Made by a program: the position numbers and the translations under genes. A stretch of 64,000 nt of DNA from Methanomicrobiales archaeon. Its GTDB lineage: Archaea; Halobacteriota; Methanomicrobia; Methanomicrobiales; Methanospirillaceae. Shown here in pieces: positions 41,548 through 51,490 of this stretch. The stretch spans positions 1 to 64,000 of the forward strand of contig JANXYM010000030.1 in NCBI GenBank assembly GCA_025350045.1, in the 5' to 3' direction. Positions within the stretch are counted from its first letter, which is position 1; each line of letters starts with the position of its first letter. The notes under the pieces were generated by a model. That model did not search any database. It was not told where the DNA came from and saw only the letters and a list, made by a program, of their open reading frames with translations.

Positions 41548-42573
41548 TCAGGTCACCATCCTCATGCGCAGGAGATAGGTAAGCACGCTGTTTACCAGGA
41601 TAAGCCGGATCCGGACACGGCCTTCCACGTCTTCAATGATTCCTCGTGACCGGAGCAGGTAGAGCACCTGCCGGGCTTCATTTCCCAGAATACCAAAAAG
41701 ATCTTCGGGGGCCACTGATTCCAGCATCAGGATGATGGCCAAGGCATGCCGTTCATCGACCGATAGTCCTTCTATTACCGGGGGATCACGGATCCCGCTG
41801 ATCCGTATCTCCGGGTACTGCAGGCTTGCATTCCAGAGCGCAGCTGCAACCCCGCTGTTCCCCCCGGCAATCCGGGTAAGATGCAGGAAGATCGCATTCT
41901 CGGGAGTCGCATTAGTGTCCTGCCGTTTCACCACCGATGCAAGGATATTGAGGTCAAGGATGAGCCAGGGAATGGCAATTGCACGCCGGGTAAACGGAAT
42001 AGCCAGCTTGTGCGTGATGGCGGGGTTAATGAAAGCACTCCGGAGGGATGCGTCATTGACATAGCGGATGGTTTTGCCATACCGATCATGAATCGCGGCT
42101 TTCAACCGGCCGGCACTAAACGGGGGGATTTCCACTACCCGGTGCTGGTAGGCATCTATGCCGGTGACCGCTGCATAGTAATGCCATGCGGACGTGTTCC
42201 AGCCGGAAATAACGGAGGTCTTTGTTCCGGCCAGGTATGCCTGGAACGATTCGAGCGTATCAAACCCCCCAATCCTCGGGGTAGCAAGGAAATGGGCATT
42301 CCTTAAAAAGAGGAGAGGAACCCCCTCAAAGGCTCCAAGCTCGGATGCCACATCAGTGACCGGTGAGGTTAAGGTGTGCATTGCAGCATCCGGGTAGTCT
42401 TTGGAAAGCGAGCTGACCAGAAGATCTCTCCCTGAAGAGGTGTGCCCGATCACGGCGAGGTGGGTGCCGGGGCGTTCCGCAGCTGCATCAACGTGGTTCT
42501 TTAACCGGGCGTGAACTTCCCGGTAGAGGTGGGGGACAATGTCACCGGGTTGCAGCGGGGGGAGACCTTCCAT
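41548..42573 (-). CDS. AAA/clamp-loader-like NTPase fold protein with degenerate Walker A
   Basis: LAVIGHTSSGRDLLVSSL; VPLLFLRNAHFL; C-terminal winged-helix-like end; start chosen inside ORF 41548..42681. Confidence 0.6.
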   Translation of the reverse strand: MEGLPPLQPGDIVPHLYREVHARLKNHVDAAAERPGTHLAVIGHTSSGRDLLVSSLSKDYPDAAMHTLTSPVTDVASELGAFEGVPLLFLRNAHFLATPRIGGFDTLESFQAYLAGTKTSVISGWNTSAWHYYAAVTGIDAYQHRVVEIPPFSAGRLKAAIHDRYGKTIRYVNDASLRSAFINPAITHKLAIPFTRRAIAIPWLILDLNILASVVKRQDTNATPENAIFLHLTRIAGGNSGVAAALWNASLQYPEIRISGIRDPPVIEGLSVDERHALAIILMLESVAPEDLFGILGNEARQVLYLLRSRGIIEDVEGRVRIRLILVNSVLTYLLRMRMVT

Positions 42574-42695
42574 GAATCTAGGAGTAGTTTCCCATGATAA
42601 AAACGTATCGCTGGTTCGTTCTGTCGTATCCCTGAGGCACAGGCCATTGATGGATGTTATTCTGCACACACACCAAGGCAAAATGCAACAGGCGT

Positions 42696-42965
42696 TTACG
42701 ACCGCGGACCCCGGGTGACCTTTCCTCCTGCTGCCCGGATCGCATCTTCAATTTTTACGAGCAGTTCCTCATCATTGAGAGCAAAGGCCAGGTGTTCGTA
42801 CCGGTTCACGAGTGCTATGGGTTTTAAGATGACCAGCGGCTTTTTTCCCGCAGTCTCACCGCAATACTCTACCGGCACTACGGTTATGGTATCGTTCTCC
42901 CAGATGGCGAGATTCCCATACCCTGCCTCATCCCAGAGTTTTCTGACAATATCCTGTGTGATCAT
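42696..42965 (-). CDS. hypothetical protein, 89 aa
   Basis: Complete ORF, acidic/hydrophobic composition consistent with coding. Confidence 0.6.
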   Translation of the reverse strand: MITQDIVRKLWDEAGYGNLAIWENDTITVVPVEYCGETAGKKPLVILKPIALVNRYEHLAFALNDEELLVKIEDAIRAAGGKVTRGPRS

Positions 42966-43123
42966 GGTTCCTGGATCCTGCTGATAGAAAGACCGGTGTT
43001 ATTCGTTATATACCCGTGTTTTTTTGGGGATATTGGTGATATCCCGCGTTTTCGTACGCAGAGTGCGGGAGCCGGCCGGGGATCTTATTTCCGGATCCCT
43101 GAAGAACAGTCCCGCCTCCTGTT

Positions 43124-44218
43124 TTATTTTCTGATCCTCCGTATCGCCACAAGCCCCCCGAGCGACAGCAGGGCCGCGACGAGACCGAACCCGGGGGTTT
43201 TTTGGGCGGGTGACAGCCCGGTAATAAATTCAGAATTCGATCCGGCTTCTATGGGAATGGTCGTTTTCAGGTCGCTGTACCCGTTCATAACCAGGGTAAC
43301 AGAATGTTTGCCTGCCGGAAGCCCGGGTATCGTTGCCGGTGTGACACCTTTCATCTCCCCGTCGATATATACGAGCGCTCCCGGGGGCGATGAGGTCACG
43401 GACAGGGAACCGGACCCCGGTACCGGAACAGCAACCGTCTGTCCGGGTTGCACGGGAACAACCGTTACCCCCGCAGTCGTTGCTGCAGTAGGGTTCCGGG
43501 ATGCCGTGGAGATGAGCAGGGCACTGACCGGCTGCAGGTCTCCCATCACCGCAACCGTGCGGGAAACCTCCTGGTAGCCATCAAGCCGGAGGAGGATCAC
43601 GCGATTGCCATTCGGAACTGCATCAAGAGTGAGCGGGGTGAATCCCCGGTAGGCATTATCGAGATAGACATTGGCCCCGGGAGGGTTTGAGGTGACGGCG
43701 ATGCCGCCAAACGCAGGGGTTGGCGGGGGTGTGGGTTGCCCGATAAGGTGATCGATGGTAACGATAGTAGCGGGGATGGCATAACCCCGGGCATCCAGTT
43801 CCTGGATCTTCACCAGGGGTTTTGTCGTACCCGGGGCTGACGAAAGGGGAATTTTGCCCCGTAACAATGCCTTTACGACCACTTCATCCTGGTTCCGGTA
43901 TCCCAGTTCAAACCCGGCGATGGTTAATGTGCGCCCACCCACAACGGGACGGACATTTTCTACGCCATTGACGATGATGGAATACGACCATGCGGGATCC
44001 GCGAGATCGGTTGCAAACTGGAGATCATCATACGAGGGAAATGCAACCCCTGATGCGGCATAGACCGTCCAGGAGACGTTCACGGTATCACCGGGATTCA
44101 CCAGATCAGAAGGATCGACTGCCTGTTTTGCTACGGAAAATGCCGAGACTCCCGAAATTACAAAGAACAGCAGACAACACCAGAGAACCGGGTGTGCAAA
44201 GCTCATCATCCGTACCAT
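43124..44218 (-). CDS. PEGA-domain surface protein with PGF-type C-terminal sorting signal
   Basis: Signal peptide; two PEGA repeats (GGIAVTSNPPGANVYLDNAYRGFTPLTLDAVPNG and LSVTSSPPGALVYIDGEMKGVTPATIPGLPAG); TPGFGLVAALLSLGGLVAIRRIRK. Confidence 0.85.
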   Translation of the reverse strand: MVRMMSFAHPVLWCCLLFFVISGVSAFSVAKQAVDPSDLVNPGDTVNVSWTVYAASGVAFPSYDDLQFATDLADPAWSYSIIVNGVENVRPVVGGRTLTIAGFELGYRNQDEVVVKALLRGKIPLSSAPGTTKPLVKIQELDARGYAIPATIVTIDHLIGQPTPPPTPAFGGIAVTSNPPGANVYLDNAYRGFTPLTLDAVPNGNRVILLRLDGYQEVSRTVAVMGDLQPVSALLISTASRNPTAATTAGVTVVPVQPGQTVAVPVPGSGSLSVTSSPPGALVYIDGEMKGVTPATIPGLPAGKHSVTLVMNGYSDLKTTIPIEAGSNSEFITGLSPAQKTPGFGLVAALLSLGGLVAIRRIRK

Positions 44219-44527
44219 GGTACTCCAATGTATGCTTCCGGATTATTATTACTATAGGATTTTTAAAAGGGAGTGAAGTATTCGTGAGATAAAAAAACAT
44301 ACATGACTTTGATTTCCTGCAGGGTTGTGTTGTCTCACTCCCGGATTGATAGCATTTTCCCGGTGAGTGCAGGATACGTTCTTTTTCTGAGCCCAGGCAT
44401 AACCATGTGCATGGATCGATAGGAGAGAGGATCCAAAAATCCTGATGCAAAGAAGAGATATTCGGGAAAAATGTGATCAGAGCATGGGGATGCCACACTG
44501 CTATTGATGAATGTATGATGGTTTCAT

Positions 44528-44595
44528 TGTGCGGAACCGGTGGGATAAGCAGCGATCGTGTGAGATCACACGAGCTGACCCACCGGTTCCACACA
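44528..44595. repeat. 68-bp nested palindrome
   Basis: Outer arms TGTGCGGAACCGGTGGG / CCCACCGGTTCCACACA (16 of 17 pairs), inner TCGTGTGA-GA-TCACACGA. Confidence 0.75.
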
Positions 44596-44620
44596 GGGTT
44601 TTAAGAGAATGCTGAAAATA

Positions 44621-44875
44621 TCACGAATCCATAGACCACCTCATCGCGGGTTTGGCATTCCCGGCCCGACAGAACAAGTCATCAGGGACAAAGGAGCAGT
44701 CGCGTGCGTACTCCAGTACGCTGCACCCGCACCCCATGCATGCGAGCAGTTTCCCGCCTTCTCCAGGAGTCCTGGTGTTCTCTTTTGTTCTTCCCTGCAG
44801 AGAGTGTACCGGGTTCTGTGATGAATCAACGGAAAGGAGGTACCTGGCGATTACCGGTCGTTTCGTTGTTCTCAT
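44621..44875 (-). CDS. small Cys-rich protein, 84 aa
   Basis: MRTTKRPVIARYLLSVDSS...LACMGCGCSVLEYARDCSFVPDDLFC; AGGAG RBS just upstream. Confidence 0.45.
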   Translation of the reverse strand: MRTTKRPVIARYLLSVDSSQNPVHSLQGRTKENTRTPGEGGKLLACMGCGCSVLEYARDCSFVPDDLFCRAGNAKPAMRWSMDS

Positions 44876-45171
44876 GATTTCTCCTGACATTTCTACGGTT
44901 TTTTGCTCATACCGCACAAAAACCTCCACCGCTTGAGCAGGAACGTTTTCCGGGCAGGCTAAAGGACACATCCGGCGGAGAGCCCCGCTCCCGTCATCCA
45001 TGTCATGAGAATAAAAAGGATAGGGATTAATAAACAGATTATCGCACGATCGTCTACATGAGTGGTGTCGGGTCCTGTTCACAGTTTCATATAGAAGGTC
45101 TTCCAGAGTGTTAAAAGGGGAATTTCAGCTGAAGGACTGTCAGCAAACCGAAAGACACACAAAGATAGTAT

Positions 45172-46029
45172 TTAAAAAATCACCGAGCCTTTGAGGGGAA
45201 CTACCCCCCAGAGATTCCCTTTCACCCTGCCTTCTATACAGGAGGTGATGAGAAGCGGGGACTTTTTGGGAGCCTGAATAATAAAGGAAAAAACCGCCTG
45301 CATCTCTTTTCCCGTAGGTTCAAAATCCTGGCCGGGCATAGGGGGAAATATTTCCCAGAACATTGCATGCTCGTTTTTGAGCAGTCCCTGGTATTCCAGC
45401 AGAACACCGGCCGGTATATTGAATGAGTATCCGCTTTTCCTGTGGTAGGTGCCGGTAATTTTTTCCCCGGGGCCAACCGGGATCGCAAACCGGTTTTCCC
45501 CCGGGTCCGGAGGATTTGTTGTACCCCGGTTTTCATAGCTCATACGATCCAGGCCCGGGGAAAGGGTGAACGCATCTCCGCCGTGTTCAATAAGAGAAGA
45601 AATTATTCCCTTCTCTTTTGGGGAATAGGTGAGAATTTTCATCCCCTGGGGAAAAGCAAGATCTATAGTTCCGTTGATGAAACGGGTGGTCGACGGATCA
45701 CCCAGCCGCATACTTACGGAGAGTACAACGGTATAAAAATCAGACGTGCCTGTATTTGCTGTGCGGCCAGGATGTTTATTTAATAGTTTTTCAATCACTT
45801 CAGGAGGTGTCGGGTGTGATAGTTTTGTCAGATAGACCAGGGCATTTGGCCCGGGGGATCCATCTTCCTGCGGGGGGGCCCCGTATTGTGATGGGGGAGC
45901 ACGCCCTCCATCCATCGTTTCTTCGGCATGGGGCAGGTATGCATCCTTCATTTGCAGGGCAGATGACATCTCAATCTCAGACAATAATGCCAGCTCAACA
46001 GATTTAACGGAAATGTCATTGTCCCCCAT
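45172..46029 (-). CDS. hypothetical protein, 285 aa
   Basis: Long uninterrupted ORF, ATG start, no known signature recognised. Confidence 0.7.
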   Translation of the reverse strand: MGDNDISVKSVELALLSEIEMSSALQMKDAYLPHAEETMDGGRAPPSQYGAPPQEDGSPGPNALVYLTKLSHPTPPEVIEKLLNKHPGRTANTGTSDFYTVVLSVSMRLGDPSTTRFINGTIDLAFPQGMKILTYSPKEKGIISSLIEHGGDAFTLSPGLDRMSYENRGTTNPPDPGENRFAIPVGPGEKITGTYHRKSGYSFNIPAGVLLEYQGLLKNEHAMFWEIFPPMPGQDFEPTGKEMQAVFSFIIQAPKKSPLLITSCIEGRVKGNLWGVVPLKGSVIF

Positions 46030-46283
46030 AACCGGTCCTCAGTATCACTTAAAATAGGGGATTTATAAAGAATTGGATTATTATCTGCTGTAAAAAGGCC
46101 CGGGTACTTTTTTTCTCCGGTTTGACCGGAGTCGGAGCCTGGGGGCGTCTGCACCCTACGGGTTTTTGTGGTGTGCAGGATCGTGGGAACTGGACAGGGC
46201 GATAGTTAGGATGAAGTACCAGGGCTCCGAATCGAGCCCGGCGGGCACAATATTTATTGCCTGCGGGTTAGCAGTATCGTTCA

Positions 46284-46670
46284 ATGGATATCACGGCTGA
46301 ACGCCAGAAGGAACTCCGGACCTGGATCTTTTTTCTCCTGATTGTGCTCGTTGCACTCTTGTGGGCAACGTTCCTCCTGACCCGGGGGGATATGCTCTAC
46401 ACCAGTGTTGCACTTGCCATCATCGCTACGTTTATGTCATCGTTTGCGTTTACGTTTACCACGAAATTTAAAAATTATATCTACCTGAACCTGATCATCT
46501 TTGCTGCAGTACTCTGGGCATCCTTTCTCCTCATGCAGGGCGTTATGATCATGGTGAGCCTGTTTATGTACGCAGTTGCCGGCGGGATCAACATCTTTGC
46601 GTTCCTCTGGGTTGAGCAGAACCCTGACGATGAGCAATTTCCGGTATTGCTGACGAAAAAAGAGACCTGA
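46284..46670 (+). CDS. four-TM hypothetical membrane protein
   Basis: Four hydrophobic helices. Confidence 0.72.
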   Translation: MDITAERQKELRTWIFFLLIVLVALLWATFLLTRGDMLYTSVALAIIATFMSSFAFTFTTKFKNYIYLNLIIFAAVLWASFLLMQGVMIMVSLFMYAVAGGINIFAFLWVEQNPDDEQFPVLLTKKET

Positions 46671-46826
46671 TGCAGGAATCGTTCATGCGGGAGATTACAT
46701 CCTTCCCGTAACGTTCCCTGACGAATAGCACACCTGCAGCCCTGAAAAAACTTTTTTTGCGGTAATTCGCCTGGCAGGATCCTGCCCTGCACGATCCAAA
46801 AATAGGGGGGGGGACTTTTTTTTTAG

Positions 46827-47552
46827 TTAGTTCGGGAGCCGGGTATATGTAACGCCAACGGTTTCAAAGAGATCCTGGTCGTCTGCTTTTAACGGTATGT
46901 AATAGGTCAGGAGGATCTTCTTATCAATAGTCAGGGTCTGAGTGGTCATGAATCGGGCAATGACCTCGCCTTTCGACCGGACATTTACCGAGAGGGTGTA
47001 ATTGGCGGGCCGGACATTTGTCGGGTTGAGGATCACCCGTGTCTCTACAAAGTTCCAGCGGGGATCCCCGTCTGCTCCCTGGCACTGGTTAAGCGTCTTT
47101 ACCGGGGTATTTTCGGCTTTTCCTTCGGTATATTTCCAGAGAAATGTCTCATATTCATCTTCAGAGAGTGCAGTGAGTTTTGGTACCTGGTGCTGTATGC
47201 CGTAACGGGAATCGTTCACAATCGCCGGGAATGCAACCCCCATGGGACAGTTGGGGATGCTGTAATCAAAGGTTTTCTTCCTGACATTGAGGTATTCAAG
47301 GTACGGATTATCGGTTGCCACCCGGGTGGGGGTTGCTGATACCATGACAGATTCCGGGGGTACGGGCGGCTGGTAGGTAACAAGGGGAGTGGGAACCGGG
47401 GTAATTTCCGAAGTGGTCGGGATGGGGGTTGCAAGCGGAGTCTGGACCACGGTGACCGGCGGGCTCACTGCCGCGGGTTCAGACCGGGTGCATCCGGTCG
47501 CCACCACCATCGCGATCAAAAAAAGGATCAGGAATAGGGGATATTTTTTCAT
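46827..47552 (-). CDS. hypothetical lipoprotein
   Basis: LIAMVVATGC lipobox, Thr/Pro linker. Confidence 0.75.
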   Translation of the reverse strand: MKKYPLFLILFLIAMVVATGCTRSEPAAVSPPVTVVQTPLATPIPTTSEITPVPTPLVTYQPPVPPESVMVSATPTRVATDNPYLEYLNVRKKTFDYSIPNCPMGVAFPAIVNDSRYGIQHQVPKLTALSEDEYETFLWKYTEGKAENTPVKTLNQCQGADGDPRWNFVETRVILNPTNVRPANYTLSVNVRSKGEVIARFMTTQTLTIDKKILLTYYIPLKADDQDLFETVGVTYTRLPN

Positions 47553-47721
47553 AAGTACTGATTCAAAATTGCATGTCTATAAACTCTTGCGTATCTCCAG
47601 AGATCCGGGAAATGACCGGTATATTCGGAATTTCAAGGGGTCTACCGGGGATGAGCGGCCGCGTTTCATACGACTCCCCTGCTGAGCGCCGGAGGAGAGA
47701 AGCAGGGCGAAGCATCCGTGA

Positions 47722-48192
47722 CTATCGCCCGGGTTCCTGCACCCGCTTAAACGAGTCCACCGCGATGCTGAAGGGTGTGGCATCGTGCACGTACGTCAGC
47801 TCGATCTCATCATTGGACAGGATTGTGCCAAAACAGTACCCTGCACCCCTCTCGACCATCGTCAGGGTCCGCCCGTCACGGCCGATAACGCCGGCAATAT
47901 CCACAGACCCTTCCTCACCGCTCGTATACGTAAAGACGAGATTTCCGGAAAAGATACGGTCGCGCTGCTCCGTCACCGTGAGATTGATCGTCATATTGGA
48001 ATAATCGGTAAATCCTGTGCCTTCGTCGTAGCCTTTCATGGGACCGGTCCAGTTGCCGGTGAGGTCAGGTATGACCGTAACGGTGGTTGTTCCCGTAGTG
48101 GCAGGAGTGGCCGGTACAGCCGGGGCGGTTGCCATGCACCCGCAGGCAAGGACAGCAAGGGTGACCAGAAGGAGAGTGAACGCGATCTTCAT
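47722..48192 (-). CDS. hypothetical lipoprotein
   Basis: MKIAFTLLLVTLAVLACGC lipobox; GNWTGPMKGYDEGTGF; start inside ORF 47722..48348. Confidence 0.72.
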   Translation of the reverse strand: MKIAFTLLLVTLAVLACGCMATAPAVPATPATTGTTTVTVIPDLTGNWTGPMKGYDEGTGFTDYSNMTINLTVTEQRDRIFSGNLVFTYTSGEEGSVDIAGVIGRDGRTLTMVERGAGYCFGTILSNDEIELTYVHDATPFSIAVDSFKRVQEPGR

Positions 48193-48392
48193 CTGTGAAT
48201 CGTTCAGCGGAGAACCAGATAAACCAGATCGGTTCTGTTTCTCATCTTCCTGACCTCTGCAGAGATCGCACCGTTGATTCCCGGCAGGGTTGCAGGGTTG
48301 CAGGGCCGGCATGTGAAAAGATGCAGGGGCAGGGGGGATGAATCGCACATGCCAAGACCGGTATTTCCTAAAAAAAAGAAAAACGGTCCCCC

Positions 48393-49391
48393 TTATCTTC
48401 TTCTCTCAGCAGGCTTTCTCGTGGAGGTATTTTCCGTTGGCGCATGTTTGCGGAACTGGCCGGGAGGTGCTGATGATCGCGGAGCAGCGGATTTTGTCTT
48501 TCCTGGTGATCTCTTCGAATCTCCGGCATCTGCCTTACCGAGTTGCGCCGAACCTTTGCGGGACGTTCCGGGTTCTGCCTTGAGGAGCTTGGCCGGACTT
48601 TTCCGGGGTGCAGGTGTCCTGCGTTCTGCCGGATTTTTTGCCGCCTGCAGGGTTGCTGCCAGGGATTTTTGATGGGACGGAGGTGCCTGTTCCGAACGGG
48701 AAGGAGTCCAGCTGTCTGCGGGTTTTCGTGTCGCGCGCATTACCGGTGCCGGGGATTTTTGATGAGAAGGTATTTCCCGTTCCGTCCGGGCGGGGGGAGT
48801 TGCCGGTTCAGATTTATGGGAAGCGGCACCTTCTTTTTTGGTGATGCCCAGCCGGGTCTTGTACTTGCTCAGGTACTGCAGCAGTTTGAGCACTGCTTCA
48901 GTCTCTTCCCGGACAAAGTGCTCGATCTTTTTGAACTCCTGGTTCTCGTACCATTTCCTCAGGTGACTGCCATCATATTTTTTCGAGGAGAACAAATCGA
49001 GACGGGCCCCGGCAAACCGCCCGTCATTTAACAGAACCACGATGGACCGGAGGTCAAACCGGGGTCGCTGGAAATAAAGCTGGTGACTGGTGATCGCGGG
49101 GAGATTGTATTTTTTGCATTTCGTCAGGATCATCTCGTATTCGTAATCGAGACTCATCCCCACGGGAATAAAATGCGTGACCGGCATGTCCGGCCGGAAG
49201 AACTGGTTGAAAAATGTGGTGATAATCGCCTGTTCGGAGCTCTCCCACTCTTTGAGAATAGTCAACTCACCCAGCGGTTCACCGGTGGTCAGATCGATCT
49301 TCTGGTATTGGATGGTGATCAGTTTATCAACAGCGGGATCGGGTTTTTCCCCGGTGTGATATCCTTCCATTGCGAAATAGTAGGCCGGCAT
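48393..49391 (-). CDS. RNase H-fold/exonuclease-like domain with long basic Lys/Pro/Ser-rich tail
   Basis: N-terminal HFIPVGMSLDYEYEMILTKCKKYNLP; repetitive tail SHQKSPAPVMRATRKPADS...SHQKSLAATLQAAKNPAERR. Confidence 0.65.
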   Translation of the reverse strand: MPAYYFAMEGYHTGEKPDPAVDKLITIQYQKIDLTTGEPLGELTILKEWESSEQAIITTFFNQFFRPDMPVTHFIPVGMSLDYEYEMILTKCKKYNLPAITSHQLYFQRPRFDLRSIVVLLNDGRFAGARLDLFSSKKYDGSHLRKWYENQEFKKIEHFVREETEAVLKLLQYLSKYKTRLGITKKEGAASHKSEPATPPARTEREIPSHQKSPAPVMRATRKPADSWTPSRSEQAPPSHQKSLAATLQAAKNPAERRTPAPRKSPAKLLKAEPGTSRKGSAQLGKADAGDSKRSPGKTKSAAPRSSAPPGQFRKHAPTENTSTRKPAERRR

Positions 49392-49591
49392 AAACTGATC
49401 TTATAACATGAGACATGAGATAAAATCTTTTCGTGTGGTTTTTATAAAATCCGGTTATTTTTAAAAAAAACCCTGCATCCAAACGGGGCTTACCAGATGA
49501 GATCTTCCTGTTGATAGTGAAATGTCTGCGGGAATTGTTTCCCGGACGGAAAAACAGGCCAAAACCTGGGCACCTCATGAAAAAAAGGAGT

Positions 49592-49871
49592 TCAGAGCGT
49601 GATTCCCACCAGGCCCAGAACAATCAGGAGAATTGCCCCGGGGGAACCCGGCAAGAGCACAGATGATGAGGGTGATCCAGTCAACTCCGATATCGGGTTT
49701 TCCGGCCAGCTGCATAAGATGGAAAATATGTACTATGAACGGGGTAATAAGACCGATAATTGCATTTATTGCCAGTTGGGTGAAATTTTTAACAACAAAA
49801 AATGCAACCGCTAAAAAAATGATAACAACCAGAACGAGAATCGCAATACCCAAGAGTGCCATATACTCCAT
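49592..49871 (-). pseudogene. BofA-like membrane protein with single-base frameshift
   Basis: Frame 1 ...NAIIGLITPFIVHIFHLMQLAGKPDIGVDWITLIICALAGFP; deleting one base from the 5-nt run at 49640-49644 continues GAILLIVLGLVGITL*. Confidence 0.72.
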
Positions 49872-49921
49872 ACTCTCATTACGGGATATTTAAAATCGCT
49901 CATCAGGAGTTAAAAAAACGG

Positions 49922-51283
49922 TTATTGCCGGTTCTTTTTCACCAGCCCGGATAGTATCGCTACCGCAACGAATGCAATGAACAGCGGGGAGGGGGATTTT
50001 CGGGTCGGTGCGGTTCCCGCAGCCTGCGTTGGGGAGGAAGCCCCGGCTTTTACCGTATCCCATACCGCGGTCTCTTTTACCGTATCGAATTTTTCCGGAG
50101 TGCCCAGCCCTTTCTGATCGGCACTCACCATCGAGCCACCGTCAACCATCACGCTTTTGCCATCGGCTTTGGCGGTGAACGCAACCGTGCCTTCGATCAC
50201 TTTGAGCGTTGAGGTCCCGTCCTTTCTGACCTCCCCGGTAAACGTGGTCCCCTTTATGCCGCAGACCGCCTGGTTCATCTCCATTTCAAAACTTCCATCT
50301 TTCACCATCTTTTTTACATTGACCCAGATGTTCCCCGCAACCAGCTTCAGCTTGCTTTCCGGTCCGGAGGGGGAATCGATGACAACCTCAGATTCCGGTT
50401 TTAACACAAACGGGCCCACATCACCAAAGGAGATGATTGCAGAACTGTCTTCCATGGTTTTGATATGTGTGCCAGCGAGCAACGCCATACCGGGCTTTGC
50501 AAGTTTCCACTCTTTATCCCCGGGAAGAAGTACTTCAACCTGACCGGTAAACGCAGAAAAACGGGCACCAACATCGATTCCATCCCCCTCTACCAGATCC
50601 CACCCCCGCCATACCGCTTCCGGATCCTGGATGATGAGTTCTCCGCAATCGAGTCCGGGACCATGGATTACAGACTTCTTGTCGGCAGAAACCACTAACG
50701 TGATTCTGCCGCCGGTCTTTGCATTCGTTGCTTCAAAGGAGCCATCCGGTCCCCCGGAAAAGACCAGGTTATCCGAGATTGTCTCGGGCTGGAACACCGG
50801 CCGGGAACCGGGATTGGGTTTATAGGCCAGTTCACCTTCCGGCCCTACCGGCTTAGGTACAATGACCTTGGGATTTGTTGCCAGGTATTTCTGGTACGCT
50901 TCATCGAGCTCCTGCTGCCGGGTGATGATCAGCTCTCCCGGACCCTGTGCCACCCACCGCCGGGTTAATACTGCCGTCTGGTATTTTGTCCCCAAAAGAG
51001 CCCCCACATTGTAAAAGGTCAGGGTATATTCATAGTCAGCGTCAATGGCAATATCTCCCAGTTTAACCGGTCTGCCATCCTGTAAACGGGTTGTTGATCC
51101 ATAGTACCCTATGCCATCACGCCAGACAACATGGGTTCCAATCGGTACGTGTGAAATTGCCTTAACCTCCTGGGTTGTCACACCGCTGGGTATATCTCCT
51201 GCAGATACTCCGCAAACCAGTACCAGTTGAGAGATTATAACCACTGATAATACTGCCATCACAAAACGTCTGTATTGCACCAT
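49922..51283 (-). CDS. FecR-domain surface protein with C-terminal TM/basic tail
   Basis: FSAFTGQVEVLLPGDKEWKLAKPGMALLAGTHIKTMEDSSAIISFGDVGPFVLKPESEVVI; SPSPLFIAFVAVAILSGLVKKNRQ; start inside ORF 49922..51475. Confidence 0.82.
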   Translation of the reverse strand: MVQYRRFVMAVLSVVIISQLVLVCGVSAGDIPSGVTTQEVKAISHVPIGTHVVWRDGIGYYGSTTRLQDGRPVKLGDIAIDADYEYTLTFYNVGALLGTKYQTAVLTRRWVAQGPGELIITRQQELDEAYQKYLATNPKVIVPKPVGPEGELAYKPNPGSRPVFQPETISDNLVFSGGPDGSFEATNAKTGGRITLVVSADKKSVIHGPGLDCGELIIQDPEAVWRGWDLVEGDGIDVGARFSAFTGQVEVLLPGDKEWKLAKPGMALLAGTHIKTMEDSSAIISFGDVGPFVLKPESEVVIDSPSGPESKLKLVAGNIWVNVKKMVKDGSFEMEMNQAVCGIKGTTFTGEVRKDGTSTLKVIEGTVAFTAKADGKSVMVDGGSMVSADQKGLGTPEKFDTVKETAVWDTVKAGASSPTQAAGTAPTRKSPSPLFIAFVAVAILSGLVKKNRQ

Positions 51284-51490
51284 ATTGACCTCCTGTACGA
51301 AAAAACTTAAAAAAAACCATGTCTTTGCATGATTTTTGTTATCCCCTTGTGGTTTTTCTTTGGATATAAACCAGGCTATTTCTGTTGGAGAGCCTGCAGG
51401 CGCTGGGGGATACCGGTTACCCTCCAATCGCTGATATGCGGGACGGGACGGGGCGAAACGCTTTTTGTCCGGCACCGGTAACTACTCCCG

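Noticed and set aside
44106-44594. 162-aa minus-strand ORF
   Set aside because: Low-complexity composition, overlaps the PEGA gene start and the palindrome; no coding signature.
46115-46131. CTCCGG-TTTGA-CCGGAG hairpin
   Set aside because: Short, lies in a divergent promoter region; no clear role and no strong support.
48281-48315. Short tandem GCAGGGTT-like repeat
   Set aside because: Only about three units; too short to interpret.
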